DNA from: Sphingobacteriales bacterium
GTDB taxonomy: Bacteria > Bacteroidota > Bacteroidia > UKL13-3
NCBI GenBank assembly: GCA_021299635.1
Contig: JAJTFA010000001.1
Location: 595,842-659,841, forward strand
Reading direction: 5' to 3'
DNA length: 64,000 bases
Shown: in pieces, positions 26,037 to 34,187 of the stretch
How the letters are laid out: each line of letters opens with the position of its first letter
Numbering within the stretch: the stretch's first letter is position 1
Translations under genes and position numbers: made by a program
The notes under the pieces: generated by a model
The model's database searches: none
Seen by the model: only the letters and a program-made list of their open reading frames with translations
Told to the model about the DNA's origin: nothing

Positions 26037-27581
26037 ATGAAATACCTTATTTCTTCACTATACTCATTTCTGTTTTTTGCCCTCAGTACTTTTGGGCAAA
26101 ATACCAGATTTAGTGCAGACTTTACAGGTGGTATACCTATTACCTTCGCTTCTATTCCTTCAGATTTTTCGACTTTTGGGGGGTTGGGTGTTAGATATAG
26201 CATATCCAAAGACTTATCTCTACAGTGTTTACTTTATGGTGGCTCTTTTAATGGTAGTCAGGTGCCAAGGGAAAATTTCCAGAGTCCTGATGATGTAATG
26301 AATTACAAGTCTTATTCAAATAGTTTTCTTTATTACTCAATAAATGGGCAATTAAATTTGGAAAGATTCCTGGGATTGAGACCGTTCTTTAAAAGAACAA
26401 ATCCATACCTGGTAGCAGGTGTTGGCCGGGTTCAATCAGATGTAATGGCGTATATGAATATTGACAATAATAGAAACTATACTTTCAGTTTTTTCTCCTC
26501 ATATGCAGGTTTGTCTGTTAGGCACTATATTAATCCTCAACTTGACCTTGTTCTAACAGCTTATTACAATTTTACTCAAACATGGTTTTTAGATGGTATT
26601 CCTACTGATAAAATCAATGATGCTTTTTTACTAAGTGCCGTTGGAATTAATTATAAATTCAGTGCGAAATCGCAGAAACAACACATAGAATGGAATAATG
26701 TGATTCTTAAAAATAGAATTTACATTCCTGATATCGAAAAACGCAATGGCCAGCCAGTTGATGAGGATGGTAATTATGTTATTTATAGTAAGGACAGCAT
26801 CAGCCGACTGATTGCAGTGAACCAGGCAATTCAGCAGCAAAATCAGGCACAGAGATCAGAAATAGAATTTTTGCGTAAGCAGATTGACTCTATTAATAGG
26901 GATATGGGAGCAGTTAAAGACCAGATGAAGAGTGTTACTTCTGATGTTGAACTCCTTAAACAGCAAAATCAGATGATCTTAGATAGGCTGAATAAAATGC
27001 CAATTCCTGCTGAGCAGCAGACACAGCCAAAGGATAAACCTGTTAAAAAAGATTCCGGAACCCAAAAGCCTGATGCTGCTCAAGTAGATAAACCCGTTAT
27101 TATTGCACCTGAAAGCTCCAGCGACAAATCAATCTCATCAAACACCAATAGTAATATACAGAATATTCCTGCAAAACCTTCGGACAATAAATCCAATCAG
27201 AAAGCAACAAGTTCTGTTGAGAAACAAAATGATAATATTGGCACAAAAAATCAATCTAAGGAACAGGAATCAAACGCTACCAGAAAGGATGTCGCATCTT
27301 CTGCTTCTTCTAATCTGAATAGTATAAACGAAATTACCGAACCGATTGAGATATTCAATGTTGTTGTAGGAGCTTATACTTCATCCAAATTCGCATTGAT
27401 TTATAGAAACCAACTGCGCTCTAAAGGATATGATGCAGCAGTTTTTAGAAGCAATATCAATTCAAGGATTTTGCGTGTATGTGTCATCAGCACTTCTAAC
27501 AAGCAAGATGCACTGAGGGTAATGAGAAAAGCGAGGGTTGAAATAGATCCTAAGGCTTGGATTCACGTTTACAAAAAGTAA
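26037..27581 (+). CDS. Outer-membrane barrel protein with C-terminal SPOR domain
   Basis: Envelope protein of 514 aa. A signal peptide is cleaved near residue 20 (LSTFGQ). Residues about 22-205 look like a small OMP beta-barrel (alternating aromatic strands, GLSVRHYINPQLDLVLTAYYNF). A coiled coil follows at about 255-325 (NQAIQQQNQAQRSEIEFLRKQ), then a low-complexity Ser/Asn/Lys/Gln linker (about 325-430). The C-terminal 80 residues form a SPOR domain (FNVVVGAYTSSKFALIYRNQ), which binds denuded peptidoglycan. The layout fits an outer-membrane protein tied to the cell wall. The family has no specific name known to me. Confidence 0.75.
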   Translation: MKYLISSLYSFLFFALSTFGQNTRFSADFTGGIPITFASIPSDFSTFGGLGVRYSISKDLSLQCLLYGGSFNGSQVPRENFQSPDDVMNYKSYSNSFLYYSINGQLNLERFLGLRPFFKRTNPYLVAGVGRVQSDVMAYMNIDNNRNYTFSFFSSYAGLSVRHYINPQLDLVLTAYYNFTQTWFLDGIPTDKINDAFLLSAVGINYKFSAKSQKQHIEWNNVILKNRIYIPDIEKRNGQPVDEDGNYVIYSKDSISRLIAVNQAIQQQNQAQRSEIEFLRKQIDSINRDMGAVKDQMKSVTSDVELLKQQNQMILDRLNKMPIPAEQQTQPKDKPVKKDSGTQKPDAAQVDKPVIIAPESSSDKSISSNTNSNIQNIPAKPSDNKSNQKATSSVEKQNDNIGTKNQSKEQESNATRKDVASSASSNLNSINEITEPIEIFNVVVGAYTSSKFALIYRNQLRSKGYDAAVFRSNINSRILRVCVISTSNKQDALRVMRKARVEIDPKAWIHVYKK

Positions 27582-27597
27582 ATGTTAAAATTTATTA

Positions 27598-27623
27598 AAG
27601 CCCCGTATTTCGGGGCTTTTTTG
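27598..27623 (+). terminator. Terminator after the SPOR-domain gene
   Basis: Stem AAAGCCCCG / CGGGGCTTT with a 5-base loop and T6. Confidence 0.9.
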
Positions 27624-27675
27624 TTTAAAAAATGTTTACTTCAAGGAGGCGAATGTTGGTAAATTGCCTGATTAG

Positions 27676-30300
27676 ATGAGTAATCGAAAAGAAGAGGTGG
27701 TGGAAACGCCACTGATGAAACAGTATAACCAAATCAAATCCAAATATCCGGGTGCAATTTTGTTATTTAGGGTTGGAGATTTCTATGAAACATTTGGAGA
27801 AGATGCTGTTAAAGCAGCGCAAATTCTCGGAATTGTGCTCACCAAGCGTGCCAACGGTGCAGCTTCGCATATTGAACTTGCCGGTTTTCCTCATCATGCT
27901 CTTGATACCTATTTGCCAAAACTGGTAAGAGCTGGCCAACGCGTAGCAATATGCGATCAATTGGAAGATCCAAAACTTACAAAAAAGATTGTTAAGCGTG
28001 GTGTTACTGAGTTGGTAACTCCGGGCGTTTCATATAATGACAAAATTCTTGATAATAAGGCAAATAATTACCTAGCTGTCATACACTATTCCAATCAGGC
28101 TTGCGGTGTTGCTTTTCTCGATATTTCTACCGGAGAATTTATGACTGCAGAAGGGAGTGCAGATTATATTGAGAAGCTGATACAGGGGTTTAGGCCTTCC
28201 GAAATAATTGTGGCCAAGCCTGCATTTAAAACCTTTATTTCTCAGTTTGGCGATAAGCATTATACCTATCAGTTGGATGATTGGGTTTTTCAGTATGATT
28301 ATGCATTTGATAAACTTATTTCACATTTTAAAACCATAAACCTAAAAGGATACGGTATACAGGAAATGCCGGCAGCTATAATAGCTTCAGGGGTTTGCCT
28401 GCATTATCTTCAGGAAACACAGCACAACCAGATTGCCCATATTCAATCTGTATCAAGAATTGAAGAAGAGAAGTATGTTTGGTTAGATCGGTTTACCATT
28501 AGAAACCTTGAGCTGCTCTATTCTCCGCATGAAAATGGTGTGCCATTGGTACAGGTGGTGGATAGAACAGTGACACCTATGGGTGCCAGAATGCTCAAAA
28601 AATGGATGGTATTGCCGCTCAAAGAGCCTGCCTTAATCAATGAACGACTCGATTTGGTTGAGTTGGCAACCAGGGATGAAAAACTCAGAAAGCAAACTGT
28701 TGATTTGCTTAAGCAGATAGGTGATTTGGAGCGGCTTATCTCTAAAGTGGCAATGCGCAGAATAAACCCTCGCGAACTTCAAACATTGCACAGAGCTCTT
28801 AAATGCATAGAGCCAATGCAAGTTTTGTTTAATAAGAGTACGCTTGATCCTCTCCTGAAACTTTCAAGCCAGCTTGCCGATTGTTCATGGGTTATTCATA
28901 AAATTGAGCAAACCTTAAAAGCAGATCCGCCTCTTCAAACAAATCGCGGAGACTTAATTCAGGATAGCATTAATCAAGAGTTGGATGAACTGAGAAAAAT
29001 AGCCTACTCCGGTAAAGATTATCTTCTTCAATTGCAACTGCAAGAGCAGCAACGTACAGGTATTCCTTCTCTAAAAGTGGCCTATAACAATGTGTTTGGC
29101 TATTACCTGGAAGTTACCCATACGCATAAGCATAAAGTGCCGGAAGACTGGATTAGAAAACAAACACTTACCAATGCCGAACGCTATATTACAGGTGAAC
29201 TGAAGGAGTATGAAGAAAAAATATTGGGTGCTGAAGAAAAGATTTTTGCCATAGAAGAAAAACTGTTTCATGAGCTTGTACTGGGTATTAGCGATTATGT
29301 TGGTCAGATACAGCAAAATGCGCTTGTGCTTTCAAAAATTGATTGCCTCTTTGCATTTGCGGCCCTATCAGTGCAGCACCATTATACGCGTCCATTGGTT
29401 GATGAGGGTTTTGAGTTGCAGCTAAAGGATTCCAGACATCCCGTTATTGAGCAACAATTACCCAAAGGGGAGACTTATATCTCAAATGATATTTTTTTAG
29501 ATCGCACAACTCAACAGGTGGTTATATTAACAGGGCCCAATATGTCCGGTAAGTCTGCTTTGCTCCGGCAAACAGCCCTCAATGTAATATTAGCGCAGAT
29601 GGGTTGTTTTGTGGCCTGCTCAGCAGCAAAAATTGGTGTAGTTGATAAGATATTTACCCGTGTTGGTGCATCAGATAATATTTCCAGTGGTGAATCTACA
29701 TTTATGGTTGAGATGACGGAAACAGCCAGTATTCTTAATAATATCAGTGAGCGTAGCCTTATTCTACTGGATGAAATAGGAAGAGGCACAAGCACCTATG
29801 ATGGAGTTTCAATAGCCTGGTCAATTGCAGAGTATATTTACCAACATCCCGCAAAGCCTAAAACACTTTTTGCCACCCATTATCATGAACTCAATGAACT
29901 TGAAAGCAAAGGATCGGGCATAAAGAACTATCACATAGAGATTAAGGAGTTTGAGAATAAGATTATTTTCCTTCGTAAATTAAAAGAGGGTGGAAGTGAG
30001 CATAGTTTCGGAATACACGTTGCGAAAATGGCCGGAGTTCCGCAGCTGGTTATACAAAAAGCTTCAGCCATTTTGGCTGAGCTTGAAAAAAGACGCCATA
30101 AACTAGGGGCTCCAAACGCCAACCAATTGCCTGCTACACACCCCTCCATTCAACTTTCCATGTTTCAGGTACATGACCCTGTATTAGAAGAAATAAAAAT
30201 AGAATTGGATGCGCTTGATGTAAATCGCTTGTCGCCTGTAGAAGCACTTATTAAGCTCAATGAGTTTAAACAAAAACTCAACAAAACTCTTACAGGCTAG
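27676..30300 (+). CDS. mutS: DNA mismatch repair protein MutS
   Basis: Mismatch-recognising ATPase. The N-terminal domain holds the mismatch-stacking motif FYETF (GDFYETFGEDA), the long lever and clamp fill residues about 270-570, and the ATPase has Walker A TGPNMSGKS near residue 619, then DEIGRGTSTYDG and FATHYHEL. The C-terminus carries QLSMFQ and a helix-turn-helix end. The length of 874 aa is normal. It appears intact, so hypermutation from MutS loss is not indicated despite the broken homopolymer-bearing gene elsewhere in the window. Confidence 0.97.
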   Translation: MSNRKEEVVETPLMKQYNQIKSKYPGAILLFRVGDFYETFGEDAVKAAQILGIVLTKRANGAASHIELAGFPHHALDTYLPKLVRAGQRVAICDQLEDPKLTKKIVKRGVTELVTPGVSYNDKILDNKANNYLAVIHYSNQACGVAFLDISTGEFMTAEGSADYIEKLIQGFRPSEIIVAKPAFKTFISQFGDKHYTYQLDDWVFQYDYAFDKLISHFKTINLKGYGIQEMPAAIIASGVCLHYLQETQHNQIAHIQSVSRIEEEKYVWLDRFTIRNLELLYSPHENGVPLVQVVDRTVTPMGARMLKKWMVLPLKEPALINERLDLVELATRDEKLRKQTVDLLKQIGDLERLISKVAMRRINPRELQTLHRALKCIEPMQVLFNKSTLDPLLKLSSQLADCSWVIHKIEQTLKADPPLQTNRGDLIQDSINQELDELRKIAYSGKDYLLQLQLQEQQRTGIPSLKVAYNNVFGYYLEVTHTHKHKVPEDWIRKQTLTNAERYITGELKEYEEKILGAEEKIFAIEEKLFHELVLGISDYVGQIQQNALVLSKIDCLFAFAALSVQHHYTRPLVDEGFELQLKDSRHPVIEQQLPKGETYISNDIFLDRTTQQVVILTGPNMSGKSALLRQTALNVILAQMGCFVACSAAKIGVVDKIFTRVGASDNISSGESTFMVEMTETASILNNISERSLILLDEIGRGTSTYDGVSIAWSIAEYIYQHPAKPKTLFATHYHELNELESKGSGIKNYHIEIKEFENKIIFLRKLKEGGSEHSFGIHVAKMAGVPQLVIQKASAILAELEKRRHKLGAPNANQLPATHPSIQLSMFQVHDPVLEEIKIELDALDVNRLSPVEALIKLNEFKQKLNKTLTG

Positions 30301-30345
30301 GAATCAGCTAGGTTTTAAGCCGTTGCGATAATTTTTATTAACCCG

Positions 30346-30375
30346 TTTGCACATTGTAAGAAATCCTTATATTTG
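30346..30375 (+). promoter_or_regulatory. Promoter of the tRNA-Gly/tRNA-Leu unit
   Basis: TTTG (30346-30349) and TATATTTG (30368-30375) separated by 18 bases form the clearest Bacteroidota-type promoter in the window. The tRNA-Gly 5' end lies 11 bases after the -7 box. Confidence 0.75.
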
Positions 30376-30385
30376 CTGCCTCATT

Positions 30386-30458
30386 GCGAGAGTAGCTCAG
30401 TTGGTAGAGCGCAACCTTGCCAAGGTTGAGGTCGCGAGTTCGAACCTCGTCTCTCGCT
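30386..30458 (+). tRNA. tRNA-Gly (GCC)
   Basis: Acceptor stem GCGAGAG / CTCTCGC, anticodon stem CAACC / GGTTG with loop TTGCCAA (anticodon GCC), T arm with GTTCGAA, discriminator T. CCA is not encoded. 73 bases. Confidence 0.95.
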
Positions 30459-30524
30459 CTAAATGTGGGTGTGAAGTTATAGAACGCACATCCACTTTTT
30501 TTTAAGAATGTTCTTAAATTAGTT

Positions 30525-30612
30525 GCCCGGGTGGTGGAACTGGTAGACACGCAGGACTTAAAATCCTGTGTCCTTTAAAGACGTGCGGGTTCAAGTCCCG
30601 CCTCGGGTACCA
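30525..30612 (+). tRNA. tRNA-Leu (TAA), CCA encoded
   Basis: Acceptor stem GCCCGGG / CTCGGGT, D arm TGGTAGACACG, anticodon stem CAGGA / TCCTG with loop CTTAAAA (anticodon TAA), a long variable arm typical of a class II tRNA, T arm GGTTCAAGTCC, discriminator A and an encoded CCA (30610-30612). Confidence 0.95.
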
Positions 30613-30626
30613 AAATCGGTATCAAA

Positions 30627-30848
30627 ATGAAAAAATTATCAATTGCAATTCTTTTTGCTGCAACACTTGCTGTTTCAGCTTGCCATTATGGTAGAAATGA
30701 AGCTCATGAAACCTTAGAGAGAAATGAGCAATACAAGAATGATAATAAGGATTACTCTGTGAACCGCGCTGGCGAAGGCGGAAAAATGAATCAATCTGAG
30801 CCTGCTGCCGAGCCTACTTCAACGGACAGCGTTGCAAAGGCAAACTAA
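30627..30848 (+). CDS. Small lipoprotein of unknown function
   Basis: A 73-residue protein with signal peptide MKKLSIAILFAATLAVSAC (lipobox Cys19) and a short, very hydrophilic, probably disordered mature part rich in Asn, Glu, Lys and Ser. It starts only 14 bases after the encoded CCA of tRNA-Leu, and no promoter is evident between them, so its mRNA may be released by tRNA processing. The next gene starts 5 bases after its stop. Family not recognised. Confidence 0.75.
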   Translation: MKKLSIAILFAATLAVSACHYGRNEAHETLERNEQYKNDNKDYSVNRAGEGGKMNQSEPAAEPTSTDSVAKAN

Positions 30849-30853
30849 TTACT

Positions 30854-31336
30854 ATGCATGATTGGCATGCACCCGTAAGCCTTACGGATAAGCCCTTAGC
30901 TTATCTATCCGTTATCCCCCAACTTTCGGCCCTTGTTCAGGGCGAGAACAATCTTTATGCTAATCTTGCTAATGTAGCAGCAGCCTTAAAGGAAACTTTT
31001 AACTGGTGGTGGATTGGTTTCTATCTTGTACAACAAGATGAGTTGGTACTTGGTCCATTTCAGGGTCCTGTTGCCTGTACCCGCATTCATAAGGGCAAGG
31101 GAGTTTGCGGAGCTGCTTGGGAAAAATCACAAACCATTGTTGTTCCGGATGTTCATCAATTTCCAGGCCATATAGCTTGTAGTAGTCAATCCAAATCAGA
31201 AATTGTTGTACCCATCATAAAAGATAAAATGGTTGTAGCAGTGCTTGATGCAGACAGTGAGTTTCTACAGCACTTTGATGAAACTGATGCCTTGTACCTG
31301 CAAAAAGTAGCCGATATAGTGGCTTCCCTTTTCTAA
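30854..31336 (+). CDS. msrC: Free methionine-(R)-sulfoxide reductase (GAF domain)
   Basis: A single GAF domain of 160 aa that reduces free Met-R-sulfoxide. The three redox cysteines of the fRMsr family are present at Cys75, Cys85 and Cys109, with the same spacing as Cys84/94/118 of the E. coli enzyme, in the contexts GPVACTRIHKGKGVCG and GHIACSS. This separates it from signalling GAF domains. It is a cytoplasmic oxidative-damage repair enzyme, encoded 5 bases after the small lipoprotein. Confidence 0.9.
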   Translation: MHDWHAPVSLTDKPLAYLSVIPQLSALVQGENNLYANLANVAAALKETFNWWWIGFYLVQQDELVLGPFQGPVACTRIHKGKGVCGAAWEKSQTIVVPDVHQFPGHIACSSQSKSEIVVPIIKDKMVVAVLDADSEFLQHFDETDALYLQKVADIVASLF

Positions 31337-31377
31337 TGTCTTTGCACATTTGGTTTTTTTTCTAACTTGTAACCCTG

Positions 31378-32592
31378 ATGGAGCATAAAAAAAACGTTTA
31401 CATGCTTATTGCGGTAGCTGCCTTAGGCTATTTCGTAGATATTTACGACCTTATCGTTTTTAATGTAGTTAAAAACGAGAGCCTTCAGGCGCTCGGTTTC
31501 TCAGGTGCAGAACTACAAAATCAAGAAATCTACCTTTTCAATCTTCAGATGACGGGAATGCTCATAGGTGGCCTCATCTGGGGTATACTCGGTGATATCA
31601 AAGGACGTGTATCGGTATTGTTTGGATCCATTTTTTTGTATTCGGTAGCGAATATTGCCAATGCTTTTGTGAGCACAATAGATCAGTATGCATTTTGGCG
31701 ACTGGTGGCTGGTTTAGGACTTGCAGGTGAATTGGGAGCTGGCATTACATTGGTTAGTGAAACGATGGATAAGAACAAGCGCGGCTATGGTACAATGATT
31801 ATTGTAACTTTTGGTGCGCTTGGAGCTGTTGTAGCATCTCTTGTAGGAAAATCTTTTGGCTGGCAAACCACCTATATTGTTGGCGGTGCCATGGGGCTTG
31901 CCTTATTGCTGCTAAGAGCAGGTGCTTATGAAAGCGGCATGTACCAGCAGCTAAAAACAAGCAGCCATGTAAAGAAAGGAAATTTTTTAAGCCTTTTTTC
32001 ATCCTCAAAAAATATCGCCAAATACCTTTCATGTATTGCAATTGGTTTGCCCATTTGGTTTGTTATCGGTGTTTTGGTTAATTTATCCAATCGTTTTGGC
32101 GATGCCTTTGGACTGAGCATTAATGTTGCAGATAGCGTAATGTATGCATATTTGGGATTATCTGTTGGCGATTTATTTAGCGGATTAATGAGTCAATTGA
32201 TGAAGAGCAGGCGCAAGGTGGTTTTTATAAATATTGTTCTGCTCTTCATTTTCATGCTACTGTATTTGTTTTATCCGATCGCTTCGGTTGGATATTACAA
32301 ATTACTTTGTTTTTTACTTGGTGCAGCTACGGGCTATTGGGCTTTATTTGTAACCATTGCATCAGAGCAGTTCGGTACCAATATCCGCTCTACGGTTACC
32401 AATACTGTTCCTAATTTTGTAAGAGGGGCTGTGGTGCCTATCACGCTTAGTTTCAAAGCCCTTGTTCCGCAGGTAGGCTTGCTTGCTTCTGCAATGATAG
32501 TTGGGTCGGTGTGTTGCTTGCTTGCTGCATTTGCAACTTGGCACGTAGAAGAATCCTTCTCAAAAGATTTAAATTATTACGAAATAGAATAG
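31378..32592 (+). CDS. Major facilitator superfamily transporter
   Basis: Inner-membrane carrier of 404 aa with about 12 predicted helices. MFS signatures are visible: ILGDIKGRVSVLFGS after helix 2 (the GDxxGR loop) and RLVAGLGLAGELGAGITLV in helix 4. The early acidic motif YFVDIYDLIVFNV resembles the sugar/organic-acid-type MFS branch with an Asp pair in helix 1. The substrate is unknown. It lies 41 bases downstream of the fRMsr gene and may be cotranscribed with it. Confidence 0.88.
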   Translation: MEHKKNVYMLIAVAALGYFVDIYDLIVFNVVKNESLQALGFSGAELQNQEIYLFNLQMTGMLIGGLIWGILGDIKGRVSVLFGSIFLYSVANIANAFVSTIDQYAFWRLVAGLGLAGELGAGITLVSETMDKNKRGYGTMIIVTFGALGAVVASLVGKSFGWQTTYIVGGAMGLALLLLRAGAYESGMYQQLKTSSHVKKGNFLSLFSSSKNIAKYLSCIAIGLPIWFVIGVLVNLSNRFGDAFGLSINVADSVMYAYLGLSVGDLFSGLMSQLMKSRRKVVFINIVLLFIFMLLYLFYPIASVGYYKLLCFLLGAATGYWALFVTIASEQFGTNIRSTVTNTVPNFVRGAVVPITLSFKALVPQVGLLASAMIVGSVCCLLAAFATWHVEESFSKDLNYYEIE

Positions 32593-32631
32593 CAAGCTAA
32601 TGCCAAATGATGTTTTGCGTTAACTTAGGTT

Positions 32632-32639
32632 TACTTTTG
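32632..32639 (+). promoter_or_regulatory. -7 box of the dihydroorotase gene
   Basis: TACTTTTG matches TAnnTTTG and ends 16 bases before the ATG at 32656. The nearest TTTG upstream (32614) is too close for a standard -33 element. Confidence 0.45.
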
Positions 32640-32655
32640 TAAAAAGTTTATTGCC

Positions 32656-33993
32656 ATGAGTTCTATATTGATAAGAAATGCAAAGCTGGTTAATGAGAAT
32701 AAAATTTTTCATGCCGATGTATTTATTAAAAATGGTTTCATAGAGAAAATAGATACCAATGGTATTTCTATGATAGCCGATAGGGTAATTGATGCAGAAG
32801 GCCTCTATTTATTGCCTGGATTAATTGATGATCAGGTTCACTTCAGGGAACCTGGTTTAACCCATAAAGCCGATTTAACAACCGAATCAAGGGCAGCTGT
32901 TGCTGGTGGAGTAACCAGTTTTATGGAGATGCCTAATACGGTGCCAAGCGCCACCACCATTGATATGCTGGAGGATAAATACAAAAGGGCCTCACAGGTT
33001 TCGATAGCAAACTATTCTTTCTTTATGGGAACAACCAACCGCAATATTGAAGATTTGCTAAAGGTTGATGAAAGTAAAATTTGTGGTGTAAAAATATTCA
33101 TGGGTTCGTCAACAGGTGATATGTTGGTAGATGACCCTAGAGCACTGGAGCGAATATTTAGTGAAGTTAATGCACTTATCGCTACCCATTGTGAGTATGA
33201 TCCGTTGGTGAAGGAGAATAACCGAAAGATTCGGGAGATTTACGGTGAAGAAATAACCGCAAAATTTCATCCCATAATCAGAAATGAAGAGGCTTGTTAT
33301 CTTTCTTCATCATTTGCAGTTGATTTGGCAAAAAAGCATAATACGCGTTTACATATTTTACATATCAGCACGGCAAAGGAACTAAGTTTGTTCAGAAATG
33401 ATATACCCTTGACCAAGAAACGCATTACCTCTGAGGCCTGCATTCACCATCTATGGTTTACCGATGCTGATTATGATACAAAAGGCAATTTTATCAAATG
33501 GAATCCGGCAGTAAAAACTGTGGCCGACAGAGATGCCATTATTGAAGCAGTTAATAATAACACCATAGATGTAATTGCAACAGATCATGCACCCCACACG
33601 TTGGAGGAGAAGCAGCAGCCCTATTTGCAAGCACCATCAGGAGGTCCGCTTGTTCAGCATTCACTTAATGCGCTACTTGAGTTGCATAAATCGGGCAAGC
33701 TATCTTTAGAGAAAATTGTTGAAAAAACAAGTCATCATGTTGCTACATTATTTGAAATTGACAGGAGAGGCTTTATACGTGAAGGATATTACGCAGATTT
33801 GGTGCTGGTGGATTTAAATCAATCATATCAGGTTAGTAAAGGCAATTTACTTTATAAATGCAAATGGAGTCCGTTTGAGGGCCAGGTTTTTCATTCTGTT
33901 GTTACACATACGTTGGTAAACGGGAATGTGGTATATGAAGAGGGTAAGATTATTGAGGCAGGCTTGGGCATGCGTTTGGCGTTTAATCGTTGA
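32656..33993 (+). CDS. pyrC: Dihydroorotase
   Basis: Cyclises carbamoyl-aspartate to dihydroorotate in pyrimidine synthesis (amidohydrolase superfamily). Visible motifs are DDQVHFREPGLTHKAD, where the first metal His of the usual HxH is Gln, a variant I recall as common in Bacteroidota enzymes; GVKIFMGSS with the candidate carboxy-lysine; the HILHIST segment; and ATDHAPHTLEEK with the catalytic Asp. The length of 445 aa is typical of the class I type. It is a single gene with its own promoter box. Confidence 0.9.
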   Translation: MSSILIRNAKLVNENKIFHADVFIKNGFIEKIDTNGISMIADRVIDAEGLYLLPGLIDDQVHFREPGLTHKADLTTESRAAVAGGVTSFMEMPNTVPSATTIDMLEDKYKRASQVSIANYSFFMGTTNRNIEDLLKVDESKICGVKIFMGSSTGDMLVDDPRALERIFSEVNALIATHCEYDPLVKENNRKIREIYGEEITAKFHPIIRNEEACYLSSSFAVDLAKKHNTRLHILHISTAKELSLFRNDIPLTKKRITSEACIHHLWFTDADYDTKGNFIKWNPAVKTVADRDAIIEAVNNNTIDVIATDHAPHTLEEKQQPYLQAPSGGPLVQHSLNALLELHKSGKLSLEKIVEKTSHHVATLFEIDRRGFIREGYYADLVLVDLNQSYQVSKGNLLYKCKWSPFEGQVFHSVVTHTLVNGNVVYEEGKIIEAGLGMRLAFNR

Positions 33994-34159
33994 TTGTTTA
34001 ACGTTATTTTAAACACAGGTTTTTTTCACTTTCCGACCTTTATCTTTTCATTATCAGTGTATTAATTCCAATAGCTATAAATTCTTCAATTTGATTTTGA
34101 CATACTTAAGACATTAGTTTTTCAAAATTTAAAACGCTTTTTTAATTCAGCCGTTTATT

Positions 34160-34167
34160 TAAATTTG
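34160..34167 (+). promoter_or_regulatory. -7 box of the M36 protease gene
   Basis: TAAATTTG matches TAnnTTTG, 20 bases before the ATG at 34188. No -33 element was recognised. The 194 bases between pyrC and this gene are otherwise AT-rich and featureless. Confidence 0.45.
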
Positions 34168-34187
34168 ATTAATATTTACATAATACA

